Assembly: GCF_003116035.1 (NCBI RefSeq)
Contig: NZ_LGQW01000015.1
Span: forward strand, 1,743,876-1,807,875
DNA from: Azospirillum sp. TSH64
GTDB lineage: Bacteria; Pseudomonadota; Alphaproteobacteria; Azospirillales; Azospirillaceae
Direction: 5' to 3'
Length of the DNA stretch: 64,000 bases
A model generated the notes under the pieces. That model did no database searches and had not been told where the DNA came from. It saw nothing but the letters and a program-made list of their open reading frames with translations. The first letter of the stretch is position 1. The number at the start of each line of letters is the position of its first letter. Below are positions 11,617 to 21,522 of this stretch, piece after piece. The position numbers were made by a program, and so were the translations under genes.

Positions 11617-13034
11617 GCAACGCCCCCGCTGGTGCCGTCACCGGTGCTCTCATGCGCCGCGACGATGTTCGCGACATAGACCGCGAAGGCTTCGCCGCGC
11701 TTCTCGAAATTGGCAAACTGGTCCCATGACGCGCAAGCTGGGGACAGCAGCACGCAAGCGCCCTCCAGCCGTTCCGCCAGGGCCAGTCCGGCCGCCTTCG
11801 CGGTCGCAACATCCAGCGTTCCACAGCGTGTATAAGCAACACCCTGCGCGTCTAGCCATGCGGCGAATTGTTCCTGTGCCTCGCCGATCAGGAAGGCGTG
11901 GCGGACGCGGCCCATATAGCGTTCCAGACCGTTCAGCCCGGTGTCCTTGGCCTGTCCGCCGAGGATCCAGTAGATCGGGTCGAACGTCGCCAGCGCCTTT
12001 TCGGTGGCGTCGGCGTTGGTCGCCTTGCTGTCGTTGACGAAGCGCACCCCGTCCAGCGTGCCGACCAGCTGCTGCCGGTGGGCGAGGCCGGGGAAGGTCG
12101 CCATCGCCGCGACGATGGCCGGCACCGGCAGGCCGGCGGCCTTGCAGGTGGCGAAGGCGGCGGCGGCGTTCTGCCAGTTATGGGCGCCCAGCAGGCTGGG
12201 CAGGCCCGACAGCTCCACGACCCGAACCGCCTCGCCGTCGGTGTCGTCGACCAGCCAGCCGTCGGCGGCATAGACGCCGCCCGCCACCGGCCCCTGGGCG
12301 GAGATCGGCCAGATGCGCTGGTCGCCGGCGGTGGCGAGGTCGGCGTGGATCTTGCGGCAATGCTCGTCGTCCACCCCGATCACCGCGGTGCGCGGCCAGG
12401 TCTGGCGGTGGAAGATCAGCTTTTTGGCGGCGATGTACCCCTCCATCCCGCCATGGCGGGCGAGGTGGTCGGGCGTGATGTTCAGCAGGACCGCGATGTC
12501 GAAAGTGATCGAGTGGGTCAGCTCCAGCTGATAGCTCGACATCTCCAGCACGCAGGTGCCGCCCGACCCGATCGGATCGAAGGTCAGCACCGGCGTGCCC
12601 AGATTGCCGCCCACCGCGGCTTTGCGGCCGGCGGCAGCCAGGATGTGGCCGATCAGGGTGGTGGTGGTCGATTTGCCGTTGGTGCCGGTGATGCCGATGA
12701 AGGCGCAGTCGCGCTCCGCCCGGCCCAGCAGCTCGATGTCGCAGATAAGCTCGATCCCCAGCGTGCAGGCGCGCTCGGCCACCGGATGCGGCTTGGGGTG
12801 GGTGTGGGGGATGCCGGGCGACCAGACGATGGTGGTCAGGTCCGACAGGTCGGCGCTGGCGAGATCGACCACGGCGAAGCCCTCGGCCTCCGCCGCGGTG
12901 CGGGAGGCGGGATTGTCGTCCCACACCCGCACCTCGGCCCCGCTGTCGCGGAGCGCGCGGGCGGTGGCGAGGCCGGACTTGCCCAGCCCCATCACCGCGA
13001 CGGGCAGCTCCTGCATGTAGAACAGGTCGATCAT
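11613..13034 (-). CDS. murD: UDP-N-acetylmuramoylalanine--D-glutamate ligase
   Basis: Second Mur ligase; it adds D-Glu to UDP-MurNAc-L-Ala. The N-terminal nucleotide-fold motif is VAVMGLGKSGLATARAL, the P-loop GTNGKSTTT is at about residues 117-125, and the central motif is CVLEMSSYQLELT. NDSKATNADATEKAL and ILGGQAKDTG follow, then LLSPACASWDQFANFEKRG close to the C-terminus. The length is normal (473 aa). mraY ends 14 bases upstream. Confidence 0.98.
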
Positions 13035-13048
13035 CGCCGGTGCCCCCC

Positions 13049-14134
13049 TCAGCGCAGCTTCAGCGTGGACAGGCCGACCAGCGCCAGGATCGAGGCGATG
13101 ATCCAGAAGCGGATCACCACGGTCGGTTCCGCCCAGCCCTTCTTCTCGAAGTGATGGTGCAGCGGCGCCATGCGGAACACCCGCTTGCCGGTCAGCTTGA
13201 AGGAGGCGACCTGCACGATCACCGACACCGTCTCCAGCACGAACAGGCCGCCGATGATGGCCAGCACGATCTCATGCTTGGTCACCACGCTGACCGCACC
13301 CAAGGCACCGCCCAGCGACAGCGACCCGGTGTCGCCCATGAAGACCATGGCCGGCGGGGCGTTGTACCATAGGAAGCCCAGCCCGGCGCCGACCAGCGCG
13401 CCGCAGAACACCGCCAGCTCGCCCGAGCCCGGCACATGGTGGATCTGGAGATAGTTGGCGAAGATTGCGTTGCCCGACAGGTAGGAGATCAGGCCGAAGC
13501 AGCCGGCGGCGATCATCGTCGGCACGATGGCAAGCCCGTCCAGCCCGTCGGTCAGGTTCACCGAGTTCGAGGCGCCGACCATGATGAAGGCGCCGAAGGG
13601 CACGAAGAACCAGGACAGCTGGACCAGGAAATCCTTGACGAAGGGCACCGCCACGCCGCCCGACAGCGGCGGTGCCGACACCCACATGATGAGCGCCGAG
13701 GCGACCAGCCCGATTGTGATCTCCCAGCCCAGGCGGAAGCGGCCGGACAGCCCCTTGGTGTTGCGCTTGGTCAGCTTCAGGTAGTCGTCGCCGAAGCCGA
13801 TCAGGCCGTAGCCGATGGTCACCAGCAGGACGATCCAGATATAGGCGTTGGTCAGGTCGGCCCACAGCAGGGTGCTGACCGTCATGGCAATCAGGATCAT
13901 CAGGCCGCCCATGGTGGGCGTGCCCTTCTTCTTGAAATGGCTCTCCGGGCCGTCGGCGCGGATGGGCTGGCCTTCGCCCTGCTTGCGCTTCAGCCAGGCG
14001 ATCAGGCGCGGAAAGAAGACGAAGCTGATGACCAGCGACGTGATCACGGCACCACCGGTCCGGAAGGTCAGGTACCGGAACAGGTTGAACGGCGAAAAGA
14101 CGTCGGCCAGACCGAAGAGGAGGTTGTAGAGCAT
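13049..14134 (-). CDS. mraY: Phospho-N-acetylmuramoyl-pentapeptide transferase
   Basis: Integral membrane enzyme that transfers phospho-MurNAc-pentapeptide to undecaprenyl phosphate, making lipid I. Ten membrane spans are expected for the 361-aa product. The family motifs seen are [33 protein letters not shown] (first aspartate pair), [29 protein letters not shown] and [13 protein letters not shown]. It lies between murF and murD with gaps of 9 and 14 bases. Confidence 0.98.
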   Translation of the reverse strand: MLYNLLFGLADVFSPFNLFRYLTFRTGGAVITSLVISFVFFPRLIAWLKRKQGEGQPIRADGPESHFKKKGTPTMGGLMILIAMTVSTLLWADLTNAYIWIVLLVTIGYGLIGFGDDYLKLTKRNTKGLSGRFRLGWEITIGLVASALIMWVSAPPLSGGVAVPFVKDFLVQLSWFFVPFGAFIMVGASNSVNLTDGLDGLAIVPTMIAAGCFGLISYLSGNAIFANYLQIHHVPGSGELAVFCGALVGAGLGFLWYNAPPAMVFMGDTGSLSLGGALGAVSVVTKHEIVLAIIGGLFVLETVSVIVQVASFKLTGKRVFRMAPLHHHFEKKGWAEPTVVIRFWIIASILALVGLSTLKLR

Positions 14135-14143
14135 TTGGGTCCG

Positions 14144-15643
14144 TCAGCCTCGCGGGGCCTGCGCGGATTGCGCGGCCGCCTGCGGCTGGTTGGTGGTTCG
14201 GGAGGCGGCTTTGTCCTCGCTTTCGCGCCCGCTGTCGAGTGCCGCGAGCGCATCGACGATCAGACCTGTACGACTGCCCAGGGACCCCTTGACCATGATG
14301 ACGTCGCCGCCCTTTACGGTCCCGGTGACGATGGGGGCCAGCTCCACGCTGGTTTCGGTCCAGGCGCCGCGCATCGCCGCCGGCAGGCGGTCGAACAGCG
14401 TCTTCATATGCGGCCCACAGGCATAGACGGCGTCGACATGGGCGTTGCGCAGCGGCTCGGCCAAACCGATGTGCAGCGCGTCGGCGCGCGCGCCCAGCTC
14501 CCGCATGTCGCCCAGCACGGCGATGCGCCGGCCGCCGGCACCGGGGTCGATCTTGCCCAGCACCTCCAGCGTCGCCGTCATTGCGGCGGGGCTGGCGTTG
14601 TAGCTCTCATCGATCAGGGTGAAGGCGCCCTGCGGCAGCTGGATGCGCTTGCGGGTGCCGCGCCCCTTGACCGGCGGCAGGCTGGACAGCGACCGGGCGG
14701 CGGCGGCGACATCGGCGCCCAGCGCCTTCACCGCCAGCAGCACCGCCAGACTGTTCATCACCCAGTGCCGGCCCGGCTGCGACAGGCAATACTGCACCCG
14801 TTCGCCGCGGATCAGCGCGGTCACCGCGCTGCAGGTCGCATGCAGCGAGCAGTCGACCAGCCGGGCGTCGGCCTCGTCATGGGCGCCGAAGCTCCAGATG
14901 TCGGTCAGCCCCTGGCGGCGGGCGGCGGCGGCCAGCCGGCCATACTGTCCGTTGTCGCGGTTCAGCACGGCGATGCCGCCGGCATCCATCCCCTCGAAGA
15001 TCTCGGCCTTGGCATCGGCGATGGCCTCGACGCCGGAGAAGAACTCCAGATGCACCGCCTCGATGGTGGTGATGACGGCGACATGCGGCTTGACCTGCCG
15101 CGACAGCGGCCCGAGTTCGCCGGCATGGTTCATCCCCAGCTCGAACACGCCATAGCTGCTGTCGGCAGGCAGGCGGGCAAGCGACAGCGGCACGCCCCAA
15201 TGGTTGTTCAGGCTGCCTTCGTTGGCGTAGGTCGCCCCTTGCGCCGACAGGACATGGCGCAAGGTCTCCTTGGTCCCGGTCTTGCCGACGGAGCCGGTGA
15301 CGCCGACGAAGCGTGCGCCGCAACGCGCCCGCGCCACCACGCCCAGCGCCGCCATCGACTCTAGCGTGTCGGCCGGGGCGAGCAGCAGCGGTGCGCCTTC
15401 CGGGAGATTATCCGGCAGATGGTCGACCATCGCAGCGGCGGCACCGGCGGCCAGCGCGGCGCCAACGAAGGCGTGCCCGTCGAAATTCGGCCCGCGGATG
15501 GCGACGAACAGGTCGCCCACCGCCACCTTGCGGCTGTCGATGGCGACGCCGGTCGCGGTCCAGGCGGACGGGCCGGCCAAACGCCCGCCGGTAGCGGCCG
15601 CCGCCTCATCCGCTGTCCAAAGGACCGTCCTGTCCCCGCTCAT
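14144..15643 (-). CDS. murF: UDP-N-acetylmuramoyl-tripeptide--D-alanyl-D-alanine ligase
   Basis: Last Mur ligase; it adds D-Ala-D-Ala to the tripeptide precursor. The N-terminal substrate domain holds GVAIDSRKVAVGDLFVAIRG. The P-loop is GVTGSVGKTGTKETL at about residues 114-128, followed by FELGMNHAGELGPLSR and DESYNASPAAMTATLEVL. The C-terminal domain ends in VMVKGSLGSRTG-like sequence (IMVKGSLGSRTGLIVDAL). An Ala/Gln-rich tail of about 30 residues extends past the usual end. It overlaps murE by 4 bases. Confidence 0.97.
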   Translation of the reverse strand: MSGDRTVLWTADEAAAATGGRLAGPSAWTATGVAIDSRKVAVGDLFVAIRGPNFDGHAFVGAALAAGAAAAMVDHLPDNLPEGAPLLLAPADTLESMAALGVVARARCGARFVGVTGSVGKTGTKETLRHVLSAQGATYANEGSLNNHWGVPLSLARLPADSSYGVFELGMNHAGELGPLSRQVKPHVAVITTIEAVHLEFFSGVEAIADAKAEIFEGMDAGGIAVLNRDNGQYGRLAAAARRQGLTDIWSFGAHDEADARLVDCSLHATCSAVTALIRGERVQYCLSQPGRHWVMNSLAVLLAVKALGADVAAAARSLSSLPPVKGRGTRKRIQLPQGAFTLIDESYNASPAAMTATLEVLGKIDPGAGGRRIAVLGDMRELGARADALHIGLAEPLRNAHVDAVYACGPHMKTLFDRLPAAMRGAWTETSVELAPIVTGTVKGGDVIMVKGSLGSRTGLIVDALAALDSGRESEDKAASRTTNQPQAAAQSAQAPRG

Positions 15644-17115
15644 GCTCCAACCTCCGCTACGGCTTTCCGGGCCTCGTCCGCATCGTCGAACGGATGCACC
15701 TCGGTGCCGATCGTTTGTCCCTGTTCGTGGCCCTTGCCGGCGATGACCAGTACGTCGCCGGGCTGAAGCTGCCGCACCGCGGTGCGGATCGCTTCGGCCC
15801 GGTCTCCGATCTCCTCCAGCCGGCCGGCCAGATCCCCGGTGGCCCCAGCCAGCACCTGACCCCGCACGAAGGCGGGATCCTCGGTCCGCGGGTTGTCGTC
15901 GGTGACGATGGCGCGGTCGGCCAGTCTAGCCGCCAGAGCTCCCATCACCGGCCGCTTGCTGCGATCGCGGTCGCCCCCACAGCCGAACACCGTCACCAGA
16001 TGGCGCGCGGCATGCGACCTCAGCGCCAGAAGCACCGTTTCCAGCGCGTCCGGCGTGTGGGCGAAATCGACGTAGACCGCCGCCCCGTTGGGATGGGTCG
16101 CGACATGCTGCAACCGGCCCGGTACGCCTTCCAGCGAGGAAAGGCTGTCCAGCGCCCGCCCGGCGTCACCGCCGGATCCGATGACCAGTCCCAGCGCGCA
16201 GAGCACGTTCCAGGCCTGGAACCGACCTGCCAGCGGCAGGTCGACCGTCACGTCGCGGCCGAGCACAGACAGGGAAAGGCGCTGGCCATGGGCCAGCGGC
16301 TCAACCCCGGTCACCCGAAGCTCGGTGCCGGCCAGACCATAGGACAGGACCCGGTGGCCGCGGTCGTTACAAATGGTGGCAAAATGTTGAAATTCCGGAG
16401 AGTCGGCGTTCAGTACCGCCACGGCCCCCGTCGGCAGGACGCGGTCGAACAGCATCGCCTTGGCGTCGCGGTACGCCTCCATGGTGCCGTGATAGTCCAG
16501 ATGGTCCAGCGTCAGGTTGGTGAAGCCGGCGGCCTTGATCGCCACCCCGTCCAGCCGGAACTGCTCCAGCCCATGGCTCGACGCCTCCATCGCCAGATGC
16601 TCGATGCCGGCATCCTTGGCGGCGGCGAGATCACGGTGAAGCGACACCGGATCGGGCGTCGTCATTCCGCCATAGCCGTGCAGGCCGGGGCCGAGCAGGC
16701 CCAGCGTGCCCAGGCTGCCGGCGGGCAGGCCGAGGCGCGTCCAAATCTGGGCGGCGAACTGGACGGTGGAGGTCTTGCCGTTGGTGCCGGTCACCGCCAC
16801 CACCGTCTCCGGCTGGCGCCCGCCATGGAAGGCGGCGGCCATGAGCGCGAAGGCGAGGCGGGGCTGCGGGTCGGTCAGCAGGAGGGCGGTGGAACCGGCT
16901 GGCAGTTCAGTGCCCTCGGGCGCCAGCACGGCGGCGGCGCCCCTGGCGAGCGCGTCGGCGATGAAGGCGCGGCCATCGGCCTTCACGCCGGGCAGTGCAG
17001 CAAAGACAAAGCCGGGCTTGACCGCCCGGCTGTCGGCGGTCAGCCCGGCGATGTTGGGGTCGGCGACGCCGCGGGTGGCGTCAGCGCGGCTTGGTCTGAG
17101 TTGGGAAAGACGCAA
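15640..17115 (-). CDS. murE: UDP-N-acetylmuramoyl-L-alanyl-D-glutamate--2,6-diaminopimelate ligase
   Basis: Third Mur ligase. The motif DDNPRTEDP is the one that selects meso-diaminopimelate, so the cell wall is of the usual Gram-negative type. Also visible are LTADSRAVKPGFVFAALPG, the P-loop VTGTNGKTSTVQ, EASSHGLEQFRLDGV, NLTLDHLDYHGTMEAYRDAK and the terminal KGHEQGQTIG. The start is TTG 17115, preceded by GAAGGGAAG; this start lies inside the last 35 bases of ftsI, so the two genes overlap. Confidence 0.97.
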   Translation of the reverse strand: MRLSQLRPSRADATRGVADPNIAGLTADSRAVKPGFVFAALPGVKADGRAFIADALARGAAAVLAPEGTELPAGSTALLLTDPQPRLAFALMAAAFHGGRQPETVVAVTGTNGKTSTVQFAAQIWTRLGLPAGSLGTLGLLGPGLHGYGGMTTPDPVSLHRDLAAAKDAGIEHLAMEASSHGLEQFRLDGVAIKAAGFTNLTLDHLDYHGTMEAYRDAKAMLFDRVLPTGAVAVLNADSPEFQHFATICNDRGHRVLSYGLAGTELRVTGVEPLAHGQRLSLSVLGRDVTVDLPLAGRFQAWNVLCALGLVIGSGGDAGRALDSLSSLEGVPGRLQHVATHPNGAAVYVDFAHTPDALETVLLALRSHAARHLVTVFGCGGDRDRSKRPVMGALAARLADRAIVTDDNPRTEDPAFVRGQVLAGATGDLAGRLEEIGDRAEAIRTAVRQLQPGDVLVIAGKGHEQGQTIGTEVHPFDDADEARKAVAEVGA

Positions 17116-18952
17116 CGGTGCTTCCCTTCGCGGGGGGTGGAGCGGTGACGGGCGGCAGCGACTGCTGCCAGTTGGTGGAACCGGCGGCGTTCAGGTAGGT
17201 GGAGTTCAGGATCTCCGGCGTGTTCTCGTCCACCATCGGCACATTCAGCAGCGGGCCGATCTGCTTGACGATGCGGCCCACCGCCGGGGCGGCGACCCAG
17301 CCGCCGGTGGCGTAGCCGTAAGTCTTCTTCGTCGCCTGCGGTTCGTCGACCAGCACATAGACGATGTAGCGCGGATCATTCATCGGGAAGGCGCCCAGGA
17401 ACGACGACATGCGCGAGTTCTTCTGGTAATGCTTGCCCTTTTGCTTGTCCGCCGTGCCGGTTTTTCCGCCGACGACATAGCCCTTCACTTCCGCCGATTT
17501 GCCGGTACCCTCGGTGACGACGAAGCGGAACATGCGTCGCATCATGTCGGAGGTCTGGCGCGACACCACCTGCTCGGTCGGAATCTCGCCGTCGGGCTGG
17601 CGCTTCAGCAGCGTCGGCTTGTGGAAGAGGCCGCCGTTGATGACGGACGCGGCGGCGGCCACCGTGTGCATCGGGCTGACGGAGATGCCGTGGCCGAAGG
17701 AGATGGTGTAGCTGTTGACCTCGCGCCACGGGTTGGGCACCAGCGGCCAGCCGCTTTCCGGCAGCTCCAGCCCGGTGGGCTTGGTGAAGCCCATCTTGGT
17801 CATGAAGGCCTTCTGCGCCGCCACGCCCACCTGCTGCACCATGCGCACCGAGCCGAGGTTGGAGGAGTGCTGGAACACTTCCGCCACCGTCAGCGCGCGG
17901 TGCAGGTTGTGGTAGTCGTTGATGGTGAAGCGGCCGATCTTGACCGGGTGCGCCGCGTCGAACATGTCCGACACCCGGATCTTGCCGGTGTCGAATGCCA
18001 ACGCAGAGTTGAAGATCTTGAAAGTCGAACCCATCTCGTACACGCCGAGCGTAGCCCGGTTGAACAGCGTGTCCGGGACCAGGCCGGTCGGATCCTGCGG
18101 GTCGAAATCGGGCAGCGAGACCATCGACAGCACTTCGCCGTTGCGCACGTCGAAGACGATGCCGGCGGCGCCGATGGCGCTGAATTCCTGCACCGTGGCG
18201 GCCAGCTCCTTCTTCAGGACATGCTGCAACCGCAGGTCGATGGACAGCTGAAGCGGCGTGCCGGGCTCCTCGGTCAGCCGCTTGTTGAAGCCCTGCTCCA
18301 TGCCGGCAAGGCCGTTGTTGTCGATGCCGGTGAAGCCGACGATGTGCGAGGTCAGCGGGCCGGCCGGATAGAAGCGGCGCTCCTCCCGCTCGAACGCGAC
18401 GCCGGGGATGCCGAGGCGGTGGACGGCGGCCTGCTGCTTCGGCGTCAGGTTGCGCTTCAGCCAGACGAAGCGGCGGTCGCCGCTCAGCTTGCCGAGGACG
18501 TCCTTGTAATCCAGGTCGGGCAGGGCGCCGACCAGCTTCTGCGCGGCCTCTTCCGGGCGCGAGACCAGCTTGGGGTCGGCATAGAGCGACTGGGTGACCA
18601 GTGAGGTCGCCAGCAGGTTGCCGTTGCGGTCGGTGATGTCGGCGCGGTTGGTGGTGGTGTCGCCCACCTCGAGCGCGACATGCTGGCGCGGCTCGCCGCC
18701 GCCGGCGAGCAGCGTGGCCATCGCCAGCTTGACGCTGATGGCGGTGAAGACGGTCGTGACCACGGCAGCCGTCACCATCAGGCGGTAACGGCTCTGCTCC
18801 AGCGCGACCGCCAGCGAGGTCCGCGGCTTGGCGGACGGCTGCGGGGCCGGCTGGGGAAAGGGCGAGGGTGCCGGCGGCGGCACATAGGTGCTGCCGGTGC
18901 TGGCTCCCGGCTGGCCGTAGCCGGCCGGGCCGCCGTGGTCGTGACCGATCAT
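17081..18952 (-). CDS. ftsI: Septal peptidoglycan transpeptidase FtsI (PBP3)
   Basis: Class B penicillin-binding protein that crosslinks septal peptidoglycan next to FtsW. The N-terminus is cytoplasmic and proline-rich. One membrane anchor lies at about residues 57-83. The dimerisation domain starts with RADITDRNGNLLATSL. The transpeptidase motifs are complete: SxxK as GSTFK (Ser309, Lys312), SxN as SSN (363-365) and KTG as GGKTGTAD (Lys497). At 623 aa it is close to the family's usual length. It overlaps ftsL by 4 bases and murE by 35. Confidence 0.97.
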   Translation of the reverse strand: MIGHDHGGPAGYGQPGASTGSTYVPPPAPSPFPQPAPQPSAKPRTSLAVALEQSRYRLMVTAAVVTTVFTAISVKLAMATLLAGGGEPRQHVALEVGDTTTNRADITDRNGNLLATSLVTQSLYADPKLVSRPEEAAQKLVGALPDLDYKDVLGKLSGDRRFVWLKRNLTPKQQAAVHRLGIPGVAFEREERRFYPAGPLTSHIVGFTGIDNNGLAGMEQGFNKRLTEEPGTPLQLSIDLRLQHVLKKELAATVQEFSAIGAAGIVFDVRNGEVLSMVSLPDFDPQDPTGLVPDTLFNRATLGVYEMGSTFKIFNSALAFDTGKIRVSDMFDAAHPVKIGRFTINDYHNLHRALTVAEVFQHSSNLGSVRMVQQVGVAAQKAFMTKMGFTKPTGLELPESGWPLVPNPWREVNSYTISFGHGISVSPMHTVAAAASVINGGLFHKPTLLKRQPDGEIPTEQVVSRQTSDMMRRMFRFVVTEGTGKSAEVKGYVVGGKTGTADKQKGKHYQKNSRMSSFLGAFPMNDPRYIVYVLVDEPQATKKTYGYATGGWVAAPAVGRIVKQIGPLLNVPMVDENTPEILNSTYLNAAGSTNWQQSLPPVTAPPPAKGSTVASFPTQTKPR

Positions 18953-19767
18953 CGATTGGCCCCCAGGCGCGCAACGAGCAGCCCGAGGCTGTCGGTCGGC
19001 TTGGGCTGATAGGGCTGCTGCGCGGCCGGAGCCGCGGCGGCAACCTTAGGTGCCGGCGCCGGGATCGGGCGGGAGGCCAGTTCGGTCGGGCGCGCGGTCG
19101 GGGCGTTGGGTGCCAGCTTGCCGGCGGCGGCCGGCGCAGCCGGAGTCGCCGACTTCTCGGTAGGCACACGGGCGGAGCCGGGCACCAGGGCGGCCGGCTT
19201 GATCCGGTTGGCGCGGGACGGGTCGGCAAGGGCAGCGCCGGAGGGCAGGGATGCCGGCACGACGACAGGCGCGCGTTCCAGCGCCTTTTCCATCGGCAGC
19301 GGCTTCGCCAACCCGACCGGCGCGCTGACCGGAACGATTCCGGCAGCGGCGTTGTTGTTGGGAGCGGCGGGCACGCGGGCGGCGGCCAGCTGGGAATTGC
19401 CGGTGCCGGGCGCGCGGACCATCGGCGGCAGCGGAGCGCCGGGCATGGCCTTGCCGGGCAGGGCCTGGGCCGGCGGCGGGACCGCGTCGGCCGGGCGCAT
19501 CGGGATCATGTCCATCGCCATGTACTGGCGCGGCTCGGTCGGCTGCAGCGTCAGATAGGCCTGGGCCATCTGCTCCAGCTTGGTGGGGTCGTTCAGGTAG
19601 CTCCATTCAGCCTTCAGGACCTGGATCGACTCCTGTTCCAGAATGATCTTGCGGTTCAGCCCGGCGAGCTTCTCCTCAAGATCCTGGACGTCGTAGCTGG
19701 TCTGGAACAGCACGCCACCGGCGGCCGCGATCAGGCCACCCCAGAACAGCCAGGTCTTGCCTTTCAT
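18949..19767 (-). CDS. ftsL: Cell division protein FtsL-like, with long Ala/Pro-rich C-terminal extension
   Basis: Called FtsL from position between rsmH and ftsI and from architecture: a short cytoplasmic KGKTWL start, a membrane segment at about residues 5-22, then a coiled coil ([33 protein letters not shown]) and the family-like [13 protein letters not shown] motif near residue 70. FtsL normally ends soon after this point (about 100-120 aa). Here about 190 extra residues rich in A, P, V and G follow, predicted periplasmic and disordered. It would form the FtsQ-FtsL-FtsB complex that activates FtsWI. Overlaps of 4 bases on both sides indicate coupled translation. Confidence 0.88.
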   Translation of the reverse strand: MKGKTWLFWGGLIAAAGGVLFQTSYDVQDLEEKLAGLNRKIILEQESIQVLKAEWSYLNDPTKLEQMAQAYLTLQPTEPRQYMAMDMIPMRPADAVPPPAQALPGKAMPGAPLPPMVRAPGTGNSQLAAARVPAAPNNNAAAGIVPVSAPVGLAKPLPMEKALERAPVVVPASLPSGAALADPSRANRIKPAALVPGSARVPTEKSATPAAPAAAGKLAPNAPTARPTELASRPIPAPAPKVAAAAPAAQQPYQPKPTDSLGLLVARLGANR

Positions 19768-20738
19768 GCTGCCTCCTTGCCGGACGCCGGGAACGCGGGC
19801 GCCTCGGTACGTTCAGCCGCGCGCAGCCGGGCGGACCGGGCGCGGGGATTGTTACGGGCTTCGGCCTCGCTCGGGTCCACGGGTTTCCGGGAGAGCAGGC
19901 GGAAGGATGGGTGATGCGCCGCGACCGCGGTCACGGGCGTGTGGCGGGACGGGGAGGGCGGCGGCGAAGAGCGTTCCCGCAGGAACGCCTTGACCTCGCG
20001 GTCCTCCAGCGAATGGAAGGAGACGACGGCGAGACGCCCGCCGGGCGCCAGCAGCGACTCGGCGGCGGACAGGCCGCGCCGCAGTTCGCCCAACTCGTCG
20101 TTCACATGGATGCGCAGCGCCTGGAAGGTGCGGGTGGCCGGGTCGATCCCGTCGCCCTTCCCCTTCGGCACGACCGAGCGGATGATGTCGGCCAGCCGGG
20201 CCGTGCGCTCGATCGGCGCCTCGCGGCGGGCGGCGACGATGGCGCGGGCGACGCGGCGCGCCATCCGCTCTTCGCCCAGGTGGTAGACGATGTCGGCCAG
20301 ATCCGATTCGTCGGCGGTGTTGACCACGTCGGCGGCGGTCGGCCCATCCCGTCCCATCCGCATGTCGAGCGGGCCGTCGAAGCGGAAGGAGAACCCGCGC
20401 TCCGGCTCGTCGATCTGGGGGGAGGAGACGCCGACGTCGAGCGCCACGCCGTCGACCGTCCCGACTCCATGGTCGGCGAGCAGCCGGTCCATATCGCCGA
20501 ATCGGCCCTCGATCACCTCCAGCCGTCCGGGGAACTCCTGGGCAAGCGCATGGCCGCGCTCGATCGCGGCGGGGTCGCGGTCGATGCCGATCACGCGGCA
20601 GGAGGCCGATTGCAGCAGGGCGCGGCTGTAGCCGCCGGCGCCGAAAGTGCCGTCCACATAGAGGCCGCCGTCGCGCGGAGACAGCGCGGCGATCACCTCG
20701 TCCAGCAGGACGGGAATGTGGATGCGGGTGTCGGTCAT
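19764..20738 (-). CDS. rsmH: 16S rRNA (cytosine(1402)-N(4))-methyltransferase RsmH
   Basis: SAM-dependent methyltransferase acting on C1402 of 16S rRNA. The N-terminal [13 protein letters not shown] and the SAM motif [16 protein letters not shown] are clear, followed by [33 protein letters not shown], which is diagnostic of the family. [17 protein letters not shown] and [18 protein letters not shown] complete the set. At 324 aa the length is normal. It overlaps mraZ by one base and ftsL by four. Confidence 0.98.
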   Translation of the reverse strand: MTDTRIHIPVLLDEVIAALSPRDGGLYVDGTFGAGGYSRALLQSASCRVIGIDRDPAAIERGHALAQEFPGRLEVIEGRFGDMDRLLADHGVGTVDGVALDVGVSSPQIDEPERGFSFRFDGPLDMRMGRDGPTAADVVNTADESDLADIVYHLGEERMARRVARAIVAARREAPIERTARLADIIRSVVPKGKGDGIDPATRTFQALRIHVNDELGELRRGLSAAESLLAPGGRLAVVSFHSLEDREVKAFLRERSSPPPSPSRHTPVTAVAAHHPSFRLLSRKPVDPSEAEARNNPRARSARLRAAERTEAPAFPASGKEAA

Positions 20739-21235
20739 CAGGCGCCCTCCCCGCTCCGGCTGGCGGCGCCGCGGGACGCCTTGGCCACGATCTGGCTGAG
20801 GGAGATGTCTTTGCGCACGACCTGTTCGCGCAGTGCCGCCTCGTGGGCTTTCAAGGCGTTGGGTTCCCAGATTTGAAAGGTTTTGCGGCGGCCGATGAAG
20901 GCGGCCTCTTCGGTGATGCCGGCGAACTCCGCCAGCTCCTTGGGCAGGACGATGCGGCCTTCGGCGTCGGAGGAGACGGGGATCAGCTTTCCGAAGATGA
21001 AGGTCTCGATCATGTCGCGCTCGTCGGCATCGAGGTCGGGGGATTCGAGGCTTTCGGAGAGGACGTCGAGATAGTCCTGGTCGGCGCCTTCCAGCGCCTG
21101 GTGATTCAGCGAGGGCCAGAGATAGACGGTGCTGGGAGCCGACGTCTTGGCAAGCGACTGCCTGAACTGTGCCGGGATGGACACACGCCCTTTCCTGTCA
21201 ACTTTGTTGACGTATGTGGACAGGAAAACGGCCAT
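20738..21235 (-). CDS. mraZ: Transcriptional regulator MraZ
   Basis: SpoVT/AbrB-like DNA-binding protein that represses its own dcw promoter and heads the cluster. Two MraZ half-domains are visible: [23 protein letters not shown] at the N-terminus, and ISSD-like [30 protein letters not shown] around residues 88-117. The product has 165 aa, a little longer than the E. coli protein (152 aa), with an Ala/Ser/Gly tail. Its own predicted operator, four TGGG repeats with 10-bp spacing, lies 120-155 bases upstream, consistent with autoregulation. Confidence 0.97.
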   Translation of the reverse strand: MAVFLSTYVNKVDRKGRVSIPAQFRQSLAKTSAPSTVYLWPSLNHQALEGADQDYLDVLSESLESPDLDADERDMIETFIFGKLIPVSSDAEGRIVLPKELAEFAGITEEAAFIGRRKTFQIWEPNALKAHEAALREQVVRKDISLSQIVAKASRGAASRSGEGA

Positions 21236-21355
21236 AGGCCCGGCGATCCCCCCTGCTATCCCCCGTGCGCGGTCGGGTGCTCCGCGCTAGCCCCGCTTGG
21301 CCCATTCAGCTCCCGCCCCCGGTGTTAACCAGAATGGGTAAGAGCCCCCCTTAAA

Positions 21356-21389
21356 TGGGCGTTCTTGGGATAGCATGGGACGGCATGGG
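21356..21389 (+). promoter_or_regulatory. MraZ operator: four TGGG repeats with 10-bp period
   Basis: TGGG occurs at 21356, 21366, 21376 and 21386, each followed by six other bases, so the repeats fall on one face of the helix. The known E. coli MraZ operator is TGGG(A/G) repeated with five-base spacers, giving the same 10-bp period. The array covers the -10 and spacer of the predicted mraZ promoter, so binding would block it. Confidence 0.82.
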
Positions 21390-21395
21390 CGTCAA
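21367..21395 (-). promoter_or_regulatory. Predicted sigma70 promoter of mraZ and the dcw cluster
   Basis: On the minus strand TTGACG (21390-21395) is followed after exactly 17 bases by TATCCC (21367-21372). Transcription would begin near 21360, giving a leader of about 125 bases before mraZ. The TGGG array lies on top of it. Confidence 0.6.
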
Positions 21396-21522
21396 CGCTC
21401 CCCCGAGTATTCAGACGGGGGTGTCAAGACTTTTGGGTCATACAGTGGCATCCGGGCAAGTTGGTGTACGAAATCTCAGAATCTTCGCAGTATTCCGCTG
21501 GACTCTCGCGATGCGCATGGAG

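Noticed and set aside
13436-15364. 642-codon plus-strand frame opposite mraY and murF
   Set aside because: Antisense to two certain genes and lacking any recognisable protein family.
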